Shown here: piece by piece, positions 33,283-41,623 of the stretch | Layout: every line of letters starts with the position of its first letter | Position numbering within the stretch: the stretch's first letter is position 1 | Assembly (NCBI GenBank): GCA_965222725.1 | Contig: OZ244969.1 | Span: 1,674,001-1,738,000, forward strand | Source of the DNA: GCA-2748575 sp965222725 | Lineage (GTDB): Bacteria > Pseudomonadota > Gammaproteobacteria > Pseudomonadales > Ketobacteraceae | Length of the DNA: 64,000 nucleotides | Reading direction: 5' to 3' | Made by a program: the position numbers and the translations under genes | Notes under the pieces: generated by a model | Database searches by the model: none | The model's input: only the letters and a program-made list of their open reading frames with translations | Told to the model about the DNA's origin: nothing

Positions 33283-33311
33283 TTGACAGCTGACCGCTGG
33301 TCACATATATT
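33283..33311 (+). promoter_or_regulatory. near-consensus sigma70 promoter
   Basis: -35 TTGACA (33283-33288), 17-bp spacer, -10 TATATT (33306-33311). It drives the 61-aa gene at 33461 with a predicted leader of about 140 nt. Two palindromes overlap it, one in the spacer and one over the start site, so it looks repressible. Confidence 0.8.
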
Positions 33312-33326
33312 TATGACCAATGGTCA
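33291..33326. promoter_or_regulatory. twin palindromic operators TGACC-N3-GGTCA
   Basis: TGACCGCTGGTCA (33291-33303) and TGACCAATGGTCA (33314-33326): two perfect 13-bp palindromes with the same arms and centres 23 bp apart, about two helical turns. They lie over the spacer and the start site of the promoter above. A dimeric repressor, perhaps of TetR type, is the natural reader; its gene is not evident here. Confidence 0.75.
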
Positions 33327-33362
33327 GATATGGTGTGAAAAGCACAGCGTTATCGCATTATG

Positions 33363-33396
33363 GCCGCACCGCTGCGGCACCGTGATCCTTGATCAC
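33363..33396 (+). promoter_or_regulatory. two hairpins in the leader of the 61-aa gene
   Basis: GCCGCA/TGCGGC (33363-33378, 4-base loop) and GTGATC/GATCAC (33382-33396, 3-base loop) are both perfect stems in the predicted 5' leader. They could protect the RNA or affect translation, or be DNA operators. Confidence 0.5.
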
Positions 33397-33460
33397 AAAT
33401 CAGTGACAGAGTTTTGAACGTTATAGAGTGAACTTACAGGGCTAATTGAGGTAATTAATT

Positions 33461-33646
33461 ATGGAACTTATCGCTATCACAACATTTTTAACCTTTGCCA
33501 ATATCACCGGTGTTGTTGCTGCCTCCGAAGTGATGGATCAGTACGAAGTGGAGCGCGAAGGTGTGGTTATTATTGAAGAAGTTGCTCGCAACGACGAGCC
33601 GCAATCCCTGCTGGAAGCCATTCAGCAAAAAATGCAGCAAAAGTAA
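33461..33646 (+). CDS. small membrane-associated protein, orphan
   Basis: 61 residues: an N-terminal hydrophobic helix (residues 2-22) and an acidic tail ending in a Gln/Lys-rich amphipathic helix. No family recognised. It has a complete expression unit of its own: near-consensus promoter with two operators, structured leader, TTGAGGT before the ATG and a terminator 32 bases after the stop. This makes it a strong candidate for a real regulated small protein, although its role is unknown. Confidence 0.65.
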   Translation: MELIAITTFLTFANITGVVAASEVMDQYEVEREGVVIIEEVARNDEPQSLLEAIQQKMQQK

Positions 33647-33678
33647 TACCTTAGAATCCAGTGCCGATTCTTTTTCAG

Positions 33679-33706
33679 CGCCCTCACCTTGTGAGGGCGT
33701 TTTTTA
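33679..33706 (+). terminator. intrinsic terminator after the 61-aa gene
   Basis: CGCCCTCAC, loop CTT, GTGAGGGCG and a T-run: a 9-bp GC-rich stem. Confidence 0.92.
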
Positions 33707-33862
33707 TTGGGTGCGAAAACCGTTTGCATCATTACCAAACCTAAAGCGTTTAACCTGAAAAACCTAAGTTATTTTCGGAGATTTCTCACGTGCAGTTTGT
33801 TGCACTCCGCATTTATAATAACCGCCGGTTATAGATCTCTAAGTTTTTATTTTGAGGCGTGT

Positions 33863-34309
33863 ATGGATACAGGCTATCGCATTACGATTTCCCGTCAGGG
33901 GTTACTTGATTACGACATTCCGGTTCTGGAAAACCTGCTTCATCAGTTTATGGGGGTGGAAAAAATCCGGTTTAACCAGGTGTTCCGCCAATCCGAAGAG
34001 CTGGCTTTTGACTGCACTCTCTCTGTGGATGGTATTCAGGAAGGCATGCTGGTGCTGGAGGAAAGTGGCTTTAAAGTGCAAGCGGAAAAGTTGGCTTTTT
34101 CACAAACAGTTAACGATTGTTTAGCGGAAAACGGCGCATTGGATTATCCGCCAGGGTTTTCAGCCCTGACGGATGATGACTGCCGTGTGCTATTGCATTC
34201 CTCCTCCGGCAGTATCACGAAGATGGCAAGGCACAAGAACCTGGTGGTGTTTGCCTGCTGCTTTGCGGTTTTTAGTTCCTATTTATTAATGATTTACACG
34301 AGTTTTTAA
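33863..34309 (+). CDS. protein of unknown function with a C-terminal membrane helix
   Basis: 148 residues, no family recognised. The first 120 residues look cytoplasmic; residues about 127-146 form a single hydrophobic helix, so it is probably tail-anchored. ATG 33863 is preferred because GAGG lies just upstream and a -10-like TATAAT is at 33814-33819; a longer frame to 33707 would run through that promoter and the preceding terminator region. It has no visible terminator. Confidence 0.55.
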   Translation: MDTGYRITISRQGLLDYDIPVLENLLHQFMGVEKIRFNQVFRQSEELAFDCTLSVDGIQEGMLVLEESGFKVQAEKLAFSQTVNDCLAENGALDYPPGFSALTDDDCRVLLHSSSGSITKMARHKNLVVFACCFAVFSSYLLMIYTSF

Positions 34310-34465
34310 GGCTTTTCTGTGCTGGTTAATCCAAAGGGTTAAACCTAAGGCACTTATGACTATGTGATGGAGAATTGAACATTTCAGGTTCTCAGCTTAT
34401 TTCTTTTTGATATGATTTACCTGCCTTAGAGGTAGGGCTTAACTTAATTGCAAGGGAGAGTTTTC

Positions 34466-34741
34466 ATGGACAGAAGAAAAAAGCTGGAACACTTGTTAAC
34501 TGCGCTTCAGCAGGTGATTCAGATTCTTGAACAAGGGGATGTCAACGCTAACCTGGCCGTATTAAAGGCCTGTTACGCAGAGGCGCAACACTTGCTTCAG
34601 GCCGATCAGGAGATTGCGCCCGAAGCACTGCAGGAGCTTTCCACGCGGGTTCGTTCTGCGATCCATCCGGGTATGATGGAACAGGAAGTGGACGTTGCTA
34701 AAATCGCTCTGGGTTTTAACATGCTTTCGCGCGTAGCCTGA
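34466..34741 (+). CDS. small helical protein of unknown function
   Basis: 91 residues, mostly predicted alpha-helical with heptad-like Leu spacing (LEHLLTALQQVIQILEQG). No signal, no membrane segment, no family recognised. GGGAGAG lies eight bases before ATG 34466. It is followed by a strong terminator, so it is an independent unit. Confidence 0.6.
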   Translation: MDRRKKLEHLLTALQQVIQILEQGDVNANLAVLKACYAEAQHLLQADQEIAPEALQELSTRVRSAIHPGMMEQEVDVAKIALGFNMLSRVA

Positions 34742-34757
34742 AAGGATCGTTAAAACC

Positions 34758-34799
34758 AAAAAGCCCTGACGCCGGCAGTCACAGCGTCAGGGCTTTTTT
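34758..34799. terminator. terminator between convergent small genes
   Basis: AAAAAGCCCTGACGC pairs with GCGTCAGGGCTTTTTT around CGGCAGTCACA. A-run and T-run flank the stem, so it may serve both the 91-aa gene (+) and the gene at 34815 (-). Confidence 0.9.
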
Positions 34800-34814
34800 A
34801 TTGGTGGCAGTTTT

Positions 34815-35183
34815 CTATTCCTTAAAGGCTTCGATCAGGTCAGCGATCACATCGGCAATGATCGCATTAATCGCATTGTTCATAATATCCGTTGAGTTGG
34901 GTACCCAGGGTTTCATGCCGGTAAGAAATTCGCTGCGCTCTTCAAGGTATTCAATCACCCGGCGTGAGCTTTCATCGTTATTGTCGGTTTGCTCCAGAAT
35001 GCGGAATACCGGTTCGATCTGTTCCAGCATCAGTTTTCCGTAGAGTGCGCCTTCGCCGTAATTCTTCATTGCGTCGATCAGGCCACCGCCTTCGGAATCC
35101 AGTTCCGTCTGAAACTTGTTAATGGCCTTGCGGGCCTGCCGCCGCAGACTTTCCGCAATATCCAGAATTTCTTTGTGATTCAT
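34815..35183 (-). CDS. conserved-looking helical protein of unknown function
   Basis: 122 residues, all-helical by appearance, acidic, no Cys, no membrane segment. No family recognised. ATG 35183 is chosen because AAGGAG lies eight bases upstream; a TTG at 35201 would overlap that ribosome site. It is read in the same direction as rsmE, 117 bp downstream of it, so the two could share a transcript. Confidence 0.6.
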   Translation of the reverse strand: MNHKEILDIAESLRRQARKAINKFQTELDSEGGGLIDAMKNYGEGALYGKLMLEQIEPVFRILEQTDNNDESSRRVIEYLEERSEFLTGMKPWVPNSTDIMNNAINAIIADVIADLIEAFKE

Positions 35184-35300
35184 GGCCGGTACTCCTTGCA
35201 CTTGATCGGTATCTGTTAATAGTAGACCAAGGGGCAGCGGGCGGTAGCCTCTCTGAATATGAAGCTTGGTTATTAGCAGCGCTTGGTTATGTGGAATCTG

Positions 35301-36026
35301 TCAGGTCAGGCAGCGTCCCAGCACCACCGAAACGGCGGTTTCCACTTTCAGAATTCTGGGGCCAAGAGTACGGGCTTTGAAGCCGATGCTTTCCAGCATT
35401 TCAATCTCATGGGGAATAAATCCCCCTTCGGGGCCTATGGCAATACAGCTGGGCTCCGTGATCCGGTCGGGAAAGGGTGTTTCGGTGCCTTTCGGGTGTG
35501 CCACAAAGGCGTGCTGATTTGTAACAATGTTTGACAGTTCATCCTCCACAAAGGGCTTGAATCGCTGCCGCAGATGGACACTGGGAGTCAGTGTATCCCG
35601 GGCCTGTTCCAGCCCGAGTATCAGCTGTTCCTGCACGTTTTCTTTCTTCAGGGCAGGGGTTTGCCAGAAGCTCTTTTCCACCCGGTTGCAGCCAATCAGA
35701 TAGATGTCTTTCACGCCGAAGGTGGTGACCGCCTGCAGAATGCGTTTGAGCTGCTGGGGGCGGGGCAGGCCCAGCACCAGTGTGGCAGGGCTGGGAGCCG
35801 GTGGCAGCTGGTCCAGCGCGATTTGCAGGGTGATGCTGCCGGTATCCATGGCCAGCACTTTTCCTGAGCCGGTTTTGCCGTGGATCAGGCCCACCCTCAG
35901 CTCATCTCCCACGGCCGGTTTGTGTACGCTGCAGATATAGTCAAAGCGCCGGTCTGTCAGGGTGATTTCGGCGTTCGGGTTGGCTTCATCGGGCCATTCA
36001 TGGGGGTATACAAGGATCAGGTTCAT
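35301..36026 (-). CDS. rsmE: 16S rRNA m3U1498 methyltransferase RsmE
   Basis: 241 residues: N-terminal PUA-like RNA-binding domain (about 1-75) and a C-terminal SPOUT knot methyltransferase. The knot motifs LPRPQQLKRILQ, IGPEGGF and LGPRILKVETA are all present; these form the SAM site. It methylates N3 of U1498 in 16S rRNA. ATG 36026 (MNLILVYP) gives the usual N-terminus; upstream extension to 36053 is not needed. In many relatives rsmE is near bioA or gshB; here it is beside the carboxylase genes. Confidence 0.95.
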   Translation of the reverse strand: MNLILVYPHEWPDEANPNAEITLTDRRFDYICSVHKPAVGDELRVGLIHGKTGSGKVLAMDTGSITLQIALDQLPPAPSPATLVLGLPRPQQLKRILQAVTTFGVKDIYLIGCNRVEKSFWQTPALKKENVQEQLILGLEQARDTLTPSVHLRQRFKPFVEDELSNIVTNQHAFVAHPKGTETPFPDRITEPSCIAIGPEGGFIPHEIEMLESIGFKARTLGPRILKVETAVSVVLGRCLT

Positions 36027-36207
36027 GGGCTGCTCAGCTGATGAAAACCGCAATTTTATCCATATGGACCAGGCCCGTGAAGCATCGCCCTGCGGGATGC
36101 TGAATTTCCTGCATTGTTGTGGGATAATTGCGCCTCTTTTTGCCGGGGGAACCTCAGAAGGCCGGATTTCTGAAGGTTTTTATCAAGTTGAATGATTGAA
36201 TCGGCTA

Positions 36208-36236
36208 TTGTTCCCGAAAATCGGGTTCGTGATAAT
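36208..36236 (+). promoter_or_regulatory. promoter of the acyl-CoA carboxylase operon with an internal palindrome
   Basis: -35 TTGTTC (36208-36213), 17-bp spacer, -10 GATAAT (36231-36236). The spacer holds CCCGA-AAA-TCGGG (36213-36225), a perfect palindrome that could be an operator. The rest of the 326-bp gap 36027-36352 holds no convincing gene. Confidence 0.6.
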
Positions 36237-36352
36237 CTGCCTCCCCCGAAATTGCACCATAAAACCAGTAGGAATTTTAAGGGTTTGCTGAGCTTGAGCA
36301 GGCCTTTCGGTGAGTTTTGATTAAACACTCAGGATAGAAAGAGTACGAGCAT

Positions 36353-38080
36353 ATGGGTACAAACAAGAAGATCGTTCCATCATTGAGCAACCCGTTCTAT
36401 ACCCCGGAGGAGAAGAGCTTTTCAATTCCCGGTGAAATTGCCAGGGAGCCGGGGCCTTACGAAGCCTCTCTGTCAGAGGGTTGGGACCTGATGCAGCGCC
36501 CCTTCGAAGCTGCGGGTACAGCTGCTATCGAGAAACAGCACCTCAAAAAGCGGATGACCGTTTGGGAGCGCATGAGAGTGCTTTCCAAAAAAGATCCCAT
36601 TGTGCTTTACCAGAATTGGGGTAAGAACCTGGATGGTGCTTCGCTGGTAACCGCCATCCTGAATATCGATGGCCGCGATGTGGCGGTATACGGGCATGAC
36701 TTTACCGTTCGCGCCGGCTCCATGGATGCCACCAACGGCCGCAAGCTGGCCAATCTGATCAAGATGGCCGGCGAAAAAGGCATGCCATTGATCGGCATGA
36801 ACGATTCCGCCGGTGCTTATGTGCCTGCCGGCGTGGGTGGCCTGGACGGCTACGCTGAGGCCTTTACTGCGCTGCGCAAGATCAGTGGTGTGGTGCCCTC
36901 CATTATGTGTATGTTCGGCTATAACGCCGGTGGTGGTGCCTATCTTCCCCGCCAGGGCAGCTTTGTGATTCAGCCGCAGGATTCCTTTTTTGGTCTGACC
37001 GGGCCGGGCGTTGTTAAATCCGTGCTGGGTGAAGACGTGACTGCCGATGAGCTGGGTGGCCCCGGTGTTCACGGCCAGTCCGGCGTTGCCGATTTTGTGG
37101 TGCCGGATGAAGTGGCGGCCCTGCGTAAAGCCAAGGAAATCCTGCGCTATATTCCTGACAACAACCGTTCCATGGCGCCTTATCAGGAAACCTCTGATCC
37201 CATCCACCGCAAAACCTGGGATGCGGATGTACTCCTCAAGAAAGCTTTCAATTCTCCCACGGGTTTCAACACGCCGGTGGACATCCGCATCATGATTCAG
37301 CAGGTGTGCGACCACGGTGATTACTTTGAGTTCCAGCCTCAGCGGGCACAAAACACCATCTGTGCTTTTGGCCGCCTGGGTGGCAACGTGGTGGGTTTTG
37401 TAGCCAACAACAGCGCAGTGTCATCCGGTCAGATCGACGTTGACGCTTCCCTGAAGAATTCCCGCTTTATCCGTTTCTGTAACCTGTACAACATTCCGCT
37501 GGTGTTTATTGAAGACACCACCGGCTTCCTGCCCGGTACCGATCAGGAACGCCGCGGTATTGTGCAGGCAGGTCGTGCCATGCTGGATGCCATTATCGAT
37601 ATCCGCACGCCACGCCTGTTGCTGATTGTGCGTAACGCCTTTGGTGGCGCCTATGCCGCCTTTAACAGTTACGCTACCGGCGCCGATGTGGTGCTGGCAC
37701 TGCCCACCACGCGCCTGGCGGTTATGGGGCCGGCCGGTAAAGACTTTGTGTACAAAAAAGAACTGCGGGAAATCCGCGCTTCTGTAAAAAGCCGTATTGC
37801 CAAACGCGCCAAGGAACTGCTGGCCGAAGGCATGGCAGAAGACAGCGCCAAGAAGCAGGCGGTTGTTGAAGTCGATGCCTGGGTGAAAGAGCAGGAAGCG
37901 GCATACTCTGCCCAGTATGAAAAGGAACTGATGAACCCGAAAGAAGCACTGAGTCTGGGTTCCATTTCCCAACTCGTGATGCCATATGATCTGCGATCCA
38001 ATTTGGCAAACAATCTGAACTTGTTGCTGCGCCATTATGAGCCTGGTCCTATGACCGGTGTTCAGCGTGAGTTCTTCTAA
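36353..38080 (+). CDS. acyl-CoA carboxylase, carboxyltransferase (beta) subunit
   Basis: 575 residues with the double crotonase-like carboxyltransferase fold of propionyl/acetyl/methylcrotonyl-CoA carboxylase beta subunits. Gly-rich acyl-CoA and carboxybiotin sites are visible (GYNAGGGAYLP near 190 and NAFGGAYAAFNS near 425; also GQSGVADFV). It transfers carboxyl from biotin to an acyl-CoA. The next gene, 29 bp downstream, encodes the biotin carboxylase/carrier subunit, so together they form a complete enzyme. Substrate cannot be told from sequence; the C-terminal 80 residues are Lys/Ala/Glu-rich and longer than usual. Confidence 0.88.
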   Translation: MGTNKKIVPSLSNPFYTPEEKSFSIPGEIAREPGPYEASLSEGWDLMQRPFEAAGTAAIEKQHLKKRMTVWERMRVLSKKDPIVLYQNWGKNLDGASLVTAILNIDGRDVAVYGHDFTVRAGSMDATNGRKLANLIKMAGEKGMPLIGMNDSAGAYVPAGVGGLDGYAEAFTALRKISGVVPSIMCMFGYNAGGGAYLPRQGSFVIQPQDSFFGLTGPGVVKSVLGEDVTADELGGPGVHGQSGVADFVVPDEVAALRKAKEILRYIPDNNRSMAPYQETSDPIHRKTWDADVLLKKAFNSPTGFNTPVDIRIMIQQVCDHGDYFEFQPQRAQNTICAFGRLGGNVVGFVANNSAVSSGQIDVDASLKNSRFIRFCNLYNIPLVFIEDTTGFLPGTDQERRGIVQAGRAMLDAIIDIRTPRLLLIVRNAFGGAYAAFNSYATGADVVLALPTTRLAVMGPAGKDFVYKKELREIRASVKSRIAKRAKELLAEGMAEDSAKKQAVVEVDAWVKEQEAAYSAQYEKELMNPKEALSLGSISQLVMPYDLRSNLANNLNLLLRHYEPGPMTGVQREFF

Positions 38081-38109
38081 TCGATCGGGTTAACAAGAGG
38101 TTTTTAGCA

Positions 38110-41013
38110 GTGACACAACAGAAAGATTCCAACAGCATGGACTACTACAATCACAATCCCTTAATCCACCAGGATCGTCGTCGCACGGATACCGATACCC
38201 CCGCCTGGGTACGTCAGTTCGACTGTTCTGACATGAAGCCACTGATCATCTGCCGTGGCCCGATCCGTAAAGAAGTGATGGACGTGTGGGACGAAATGGG
38301 GATTCACGGATACGGTATTCTCCTGTCCGAAAAGGATTCCATTACCTATAACAACGCATTGGCCCCCGAGCTGCGCCTGCTGACCAATCCCGATCGCGTT
38401 CATCGTGTACCGGATTATACCGGTATGGATAAGGAAGAGCGCACCGCGCGGATCAACCAGATTATCAGCATTGCCAAAGAAAACGGTTACGACTCTATCT
38501 TTGCCGGTTACGGCTTTATGGCGGAAGACGAGGCCCTGGTAAGCGCGCTGGAAAAAGCCGGCCTGAACTTTATCGGCCCCTGTTCCCGTACTGTTCGCGA
38601 TGCCGGTGCCAAGGACGAAGCCAAACGCACCGCCCTTGCCAATGACGTGAGTGTGACTCCCGGTATCGATAACCTGTCTGCCCTGACCTTGTTGAGCAAG
38701 GTCAAGGATCGCGACGGTCTGCAGAAAGTCATCGCCGATAACGGCCTGACCGTAGACCCCAAAGACATCGGCGAAGACGTTGCCATTGAAGATGCTGCAG
38801 ATGCGGTGCTTTACGCGTCTTACGCCAAGGGTATTGATCTGATCACCATGGATGACCTGGGCCAGGAAGCCAAGGTTCGTGTAGCCGAGGTTTTCAAAAG
38901 GTATCCCGAAAACCGGGTTCGCCTTAAAGCCATCGGCGGCGGTGGTGGTAAAGGCCAGCGGATTCTGCAGGCCCCCACAGCGTTTGAAGGTGAGCTGGAT
39001 GCCCGCATTGAAACCGCAGCCGGCAGAGCGCCCGAGTTGCTGAAAGAAGTGCTGCAGGAAGTGAAGGCCACCGGCGTTGGTGACAACAAAAACGTACTGA
39101 TCGAGCTGAACATTGAAACCACCCGTCACCAGGAAATTCAGGTGATTGGTAACGGTGAATGGTGCACCACCATCGGTGCCCGCGACTGTTCTCTGCAAAT
39201 GCACGAGCAGAAGCTGCTGGAAGTGTCCCAGACCCGTGAAATGCTGAACGATGCTATCGGGCTGGCAGAAAGAGAAGGCCGCAATGAAGAAGTGGAAGCC
39301 CTGAAAGGCGACCTGGATATTCTGATCCGTATGGAAGAAGAATCCGAGCGTTTCGGTGAAGCGGTAGGTCTGGATTCTGTGTCCACGTTCGAATGTATCG
39401 TGGATAAAGACAGCCACTTCTTTATGGAAATGAACACCCGGATTCAGGTGGAGCACCGCGTATCCGAGCTGTGTTATTCACTGAAGTTTTCCAATCCTCA
39501 GGACGAGAACGAATACTTTATCGTGGATTCTCTGGTAGAGACCATGACCCTGCTGGCCCGTCACGGCAAAAAACTGCCCAAGCCGGAGCGGCTGCCCCGT
39601 GAACGGGCTTCGGTTGAAGCCAGGCTTAATGCCACTAACCGCGCATTGAAGCCTCACGCGGGTGGCATGATTGAGTTCTGGTCTGATCCCATCGCCGGAG
39701 AAGTGCGCGATGATCAGGGTATTTCCATGAAAAACCCGGATACCGAGCAGTTTATCAAATACCATCTGGCAGGCGCTTACGACAGTAACATCGCCCTGTT
39801 GCTGACTGTGGGTGGCAATCGTTACGAAAGCTACGAGGAAATGGCAGAAGTTCTGCGTCGCACCACCCTGATCGGTGAGAACCTGGAAACCAACCTGCAA
39901 TTCCATTATGGCCTGGTGCACTGGTTCCTGGGTGAAAACGTCCATGCCAAATCCACCACCAAATTTGTCATGCCTTACCTGACCATGGTGGGCATGCTCA
40001 AGCGTGAGTCCAACGAGTTTGATCTGGAACACGCCTTTACCATGGTGAAAGCCAACTACAAAAAGCAGGTGGCGAAGGCGCACGAAGGTGCGGAGTCTTT
40101 GCAGGATGCCATTCGCGCTACCGACGCCGTGCTGGAACGCAAGCACACCCTGTTGCTGCGGCCCATCGAGTTTCTGCTGGATGACCCGCACCTGTTCTCC
40201 GGCTGGTTAAGTCTGAACAAGCACAATGTAAAATTTGATGGCGACAGCGTTACCTGGCTGCGCAATCCTATTTATGTGCTGGATGAAACTTTCCACTACC
40301 TGAACATGGACTTCCGTGAAGACCTGCCGGCGGCTGAATGTATCTGGAAACACGATAACGAAGTGCTGCAACTGGCGCTGTCTTTCTATCGTGAACTGGA
40401 GCAGCGTCTGGGTGTGACTGACTATCAGGAACTGAACAGCCTGATCAGTCAGGAAGCGCCTCAGGGTGGCATGAGCCAGGAAGAATGGTCCGAGGTTCAG
40501 GCAGCTCACTTCGGTTATCAGGCCGGCATGGAAGTGCTGGGTGCATTGCCGAAAATGGCTCAGGCTGCGCTTTACTATGACATCAAGGTAAACCCGGATC
40601 TGACCATTACCATTCCCGAGCGTCTGCACGATGAAACCCTTCAGGGGCAGATGATGAAGGTTCTGGTACCACCACCGGCCACCAAGGCGGACGAGCTGGT
40701 CGCCGTGTGTGGCGGCATGTTCTACGGCCGCGAAGCGCCGGGCCTGCCACTGTATGTGGAAGAAGGTACCCATGTTGAAGCGGGCCAGACCATCTACATT
40801 GTTGAAGTCATGAAGATGTTCAACAAGATCCCGGCACCGTTCGCCTGCACTATTGATAAAGTGCTGATGGATAACATGGATGGCGCGATCGTTAAACAGG
40901 GCCAGCCATTGTTCAAGGTGACACCGGATGAGAAAGTGGAAGAAGCGGACCCCGTGGAAGTGGCCAAGCGTCGTATGTCGCGCACGGAAGAGCTGCTGAA
41001 CGGTCTTATCTGA
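38110..41013 (+). CDS. divergent biotin carboxylase / biotin carrier (alpha) subunit
   Basis: 967 residues, starting at GTG 38110. Order: about 42-residue extension, biotin-carboxylase N-domain (CRGPIR replaces NRGEIA, FAGYGF replaces HPGYGF), ATP-grasp with GGGGGKGQ at 276-283, the EMNTRIQVEH signature, a long middle region, and a biotinyl domain with EVMKMF, Lys902 being the biotin site. Relative to E. coli AccC there is a roughly 60-residue insert before the Gly-rich loop and a second, helical insert after it. Core catalytic motifs are kept, so it should be active. It pairs with the upstream carboxyltransferase. A terminator follows. Confidence 0.85.
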   Translation: MTQQKDSNSMDYYNHNPLIHQDRRRTDTDTPAWVRQFDCSDMKPLIICRGPIRKEVMDVWDEMGIHGYGILLSEKDSITYNNALAPELRLLTNPDRVHRVPDYTGMDKEERTARINQIISIAKENGYDSIFAGYGFMAEDEALVSALEKAGLNFIGPCSRTVRDAGAKDEAKRTALANDVSVTPGIDNLSALTLLSKVKDRDGLQKVIADNGLTVDPKDIGEDVAIEDAADAVLYASYAKGIDLITMDDLGQEAKVRVAEVFKRYPENRVRLKAIGGGGGKGQRILQAPTAFEGELDARIETAAGRAPELLKEVLQEVKATGVGDNKNVLIELNIETTRHQEIQVIGNGEWCTTIGARDCSLQMHEQKLLEVSQTREMLNDAIGLAEREGRNEEVEALKGDLDILIRMEEESERFGEAVGLDSVSTFECIVDKDSHFFMEMNTRIQVEHRVSELCYSLKFSNPQDENEYFIVDSLVETMTLLARHGKKLPKPERLPRERASVEARLNATNRALKPHAGGMIEFWSDPIAGEVRDDQGISMKNPDTEQFIKYHLAGAYDSNIALLLTVGGNRYESYEEMAEVLRRTTLIGENLETNLQFHYGLVHWFLGENVHAKSTTKFVMPYLTMVGMLKRESNEFDLEHAFTMVKANYKKQVAKAHEGAESLQDAIRATDAVLERKHTLLLRPIEFLLDDPHLFSGWLSLNKHNVKFDGDSVTWLRNPIYVLDETFHYLNMDFREDLPAAECIWKHDNEVLQLALSFYRELEQRLGVTDYQELNSLISQEAPQGGMSQEEWSEVQAAHFGYQAGMEVLGALPKMAQAALYYDIKVNPDLTITIPERLHDETLQGQMMKVLVPPPATKADELVAVCGGMFYGREAPGLPLYVEEGTHVEAGQTIYIVEVMKMFNKIPAPFACTIDKVLMDNMDGAIVKQGQPLFKVTPDEKVEEADPVEVAKRRMSRTEELLNGLI

Positions 41014-41030
41014 TTCATTGTTTAAACTAC

Positions 41031-41067
41031 AAGGGAAGTCTGTTGAAAGCAGGCTTCCCTTTTTTAT
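41031..41067 (+). terminator. intrinsic terminator of the acyl-CoA carboxylase operon
   Basis: AAGGGAAGTCTG and CAGGCTTCCCTT arms around TTGAAAG with one T-G pair, then TTTTTATTT. Confidence 0.88.
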
Positions 41068-41082
41068 TTCCGGATAGATGTA

Positions 41083-41523
41083 ATGAGCAATCTTGAAAAG
41101 GTTCGCCAGAAGCTGAAAGGCCAGGTACCGCTGGTGGAACATATGGGCGTGGATGTGGTGTTTTACGAGCAGGGGCATGTGGTGACCGAAGCGCCTCTGG
41201 AACCCAACCTGAATACTCACGGTACGGCTTTCGGTGGCAGCCTGTATTGTGTGGCCACCATGTGTGGCTGGAGCCTGGTGCATCTGACGTTGCTGGATGC
41301 CGGTTTTGATCCTGATGTCTGGGTGACCCGAGGGGAAGTGACTTATCTGAAACCGGTCAAGGGTCCAATCCGGGCGGAAGCCAGAGCGGATGAGTCCGTA
41401 CGCGAGGCGTTGGTGGCAGCATACCGGGAAAAGGGCCGGGCCCGTGCCGACCTGACCGTGGAAATCCGCAACACGGAGGGTGAGCTTGCCCTGACCCTGG
41501 ACGCCAGTTTCGCCGCCCGCTGA
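41083..41523 (+). CDS. YiiD C-terminal-type hot-dog thioesterase
   Basis: 146 residues, a single hot-dog domain like the C-terminal thioesterase domain of YiiD/FabZ-like putative acyl-CoA thioesterases. HGTAFGGSLYCVATM around residue 45-60 is the long central helix region with the likely catalytic residues. It is downstream of the carboxylase operon, so a role in acyl-CoA turnover is plausible but not shown. ATG with no strong ribosome site. Confidence 0.8.
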   Translation: MSNLEKVRQKLKGQVPLVEHMGVDVVFYEQGHVVTEAPLEPNLNTHGTAFGGSLYCVATMCGWSLVHLTLLDAGFDPDVWVTRGEVTYLKPVKGPIRAEARADESVREALVAAYREKGRARADLTVEIRNTEGELALTLDASFAAR

Positions 41524-41623
41524 TACTTTTCTTTGCCACATGGGCGGAGCACACCGTCCATGGCGAAGTGCGGCCCCTTGACTATACTGCTGGTAATCCC
41601 GGTCAGGTTATAGGGGCTTGTTT

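Noticed and set aside
36056..36328. A 90-codon minus-strand frame between rsmE and the carboxylase genes
   Set aside because: It overlaps the promoter of the carboxylase operon and has no support as a gene.
38161..41541. Long minus-strand open frames opposite the biotin carboxylase and thioesterase genes
   Set aside because: Fully covered by sense genes with strong family motifs; translations are His/Gln/Phe-rich without motifs.
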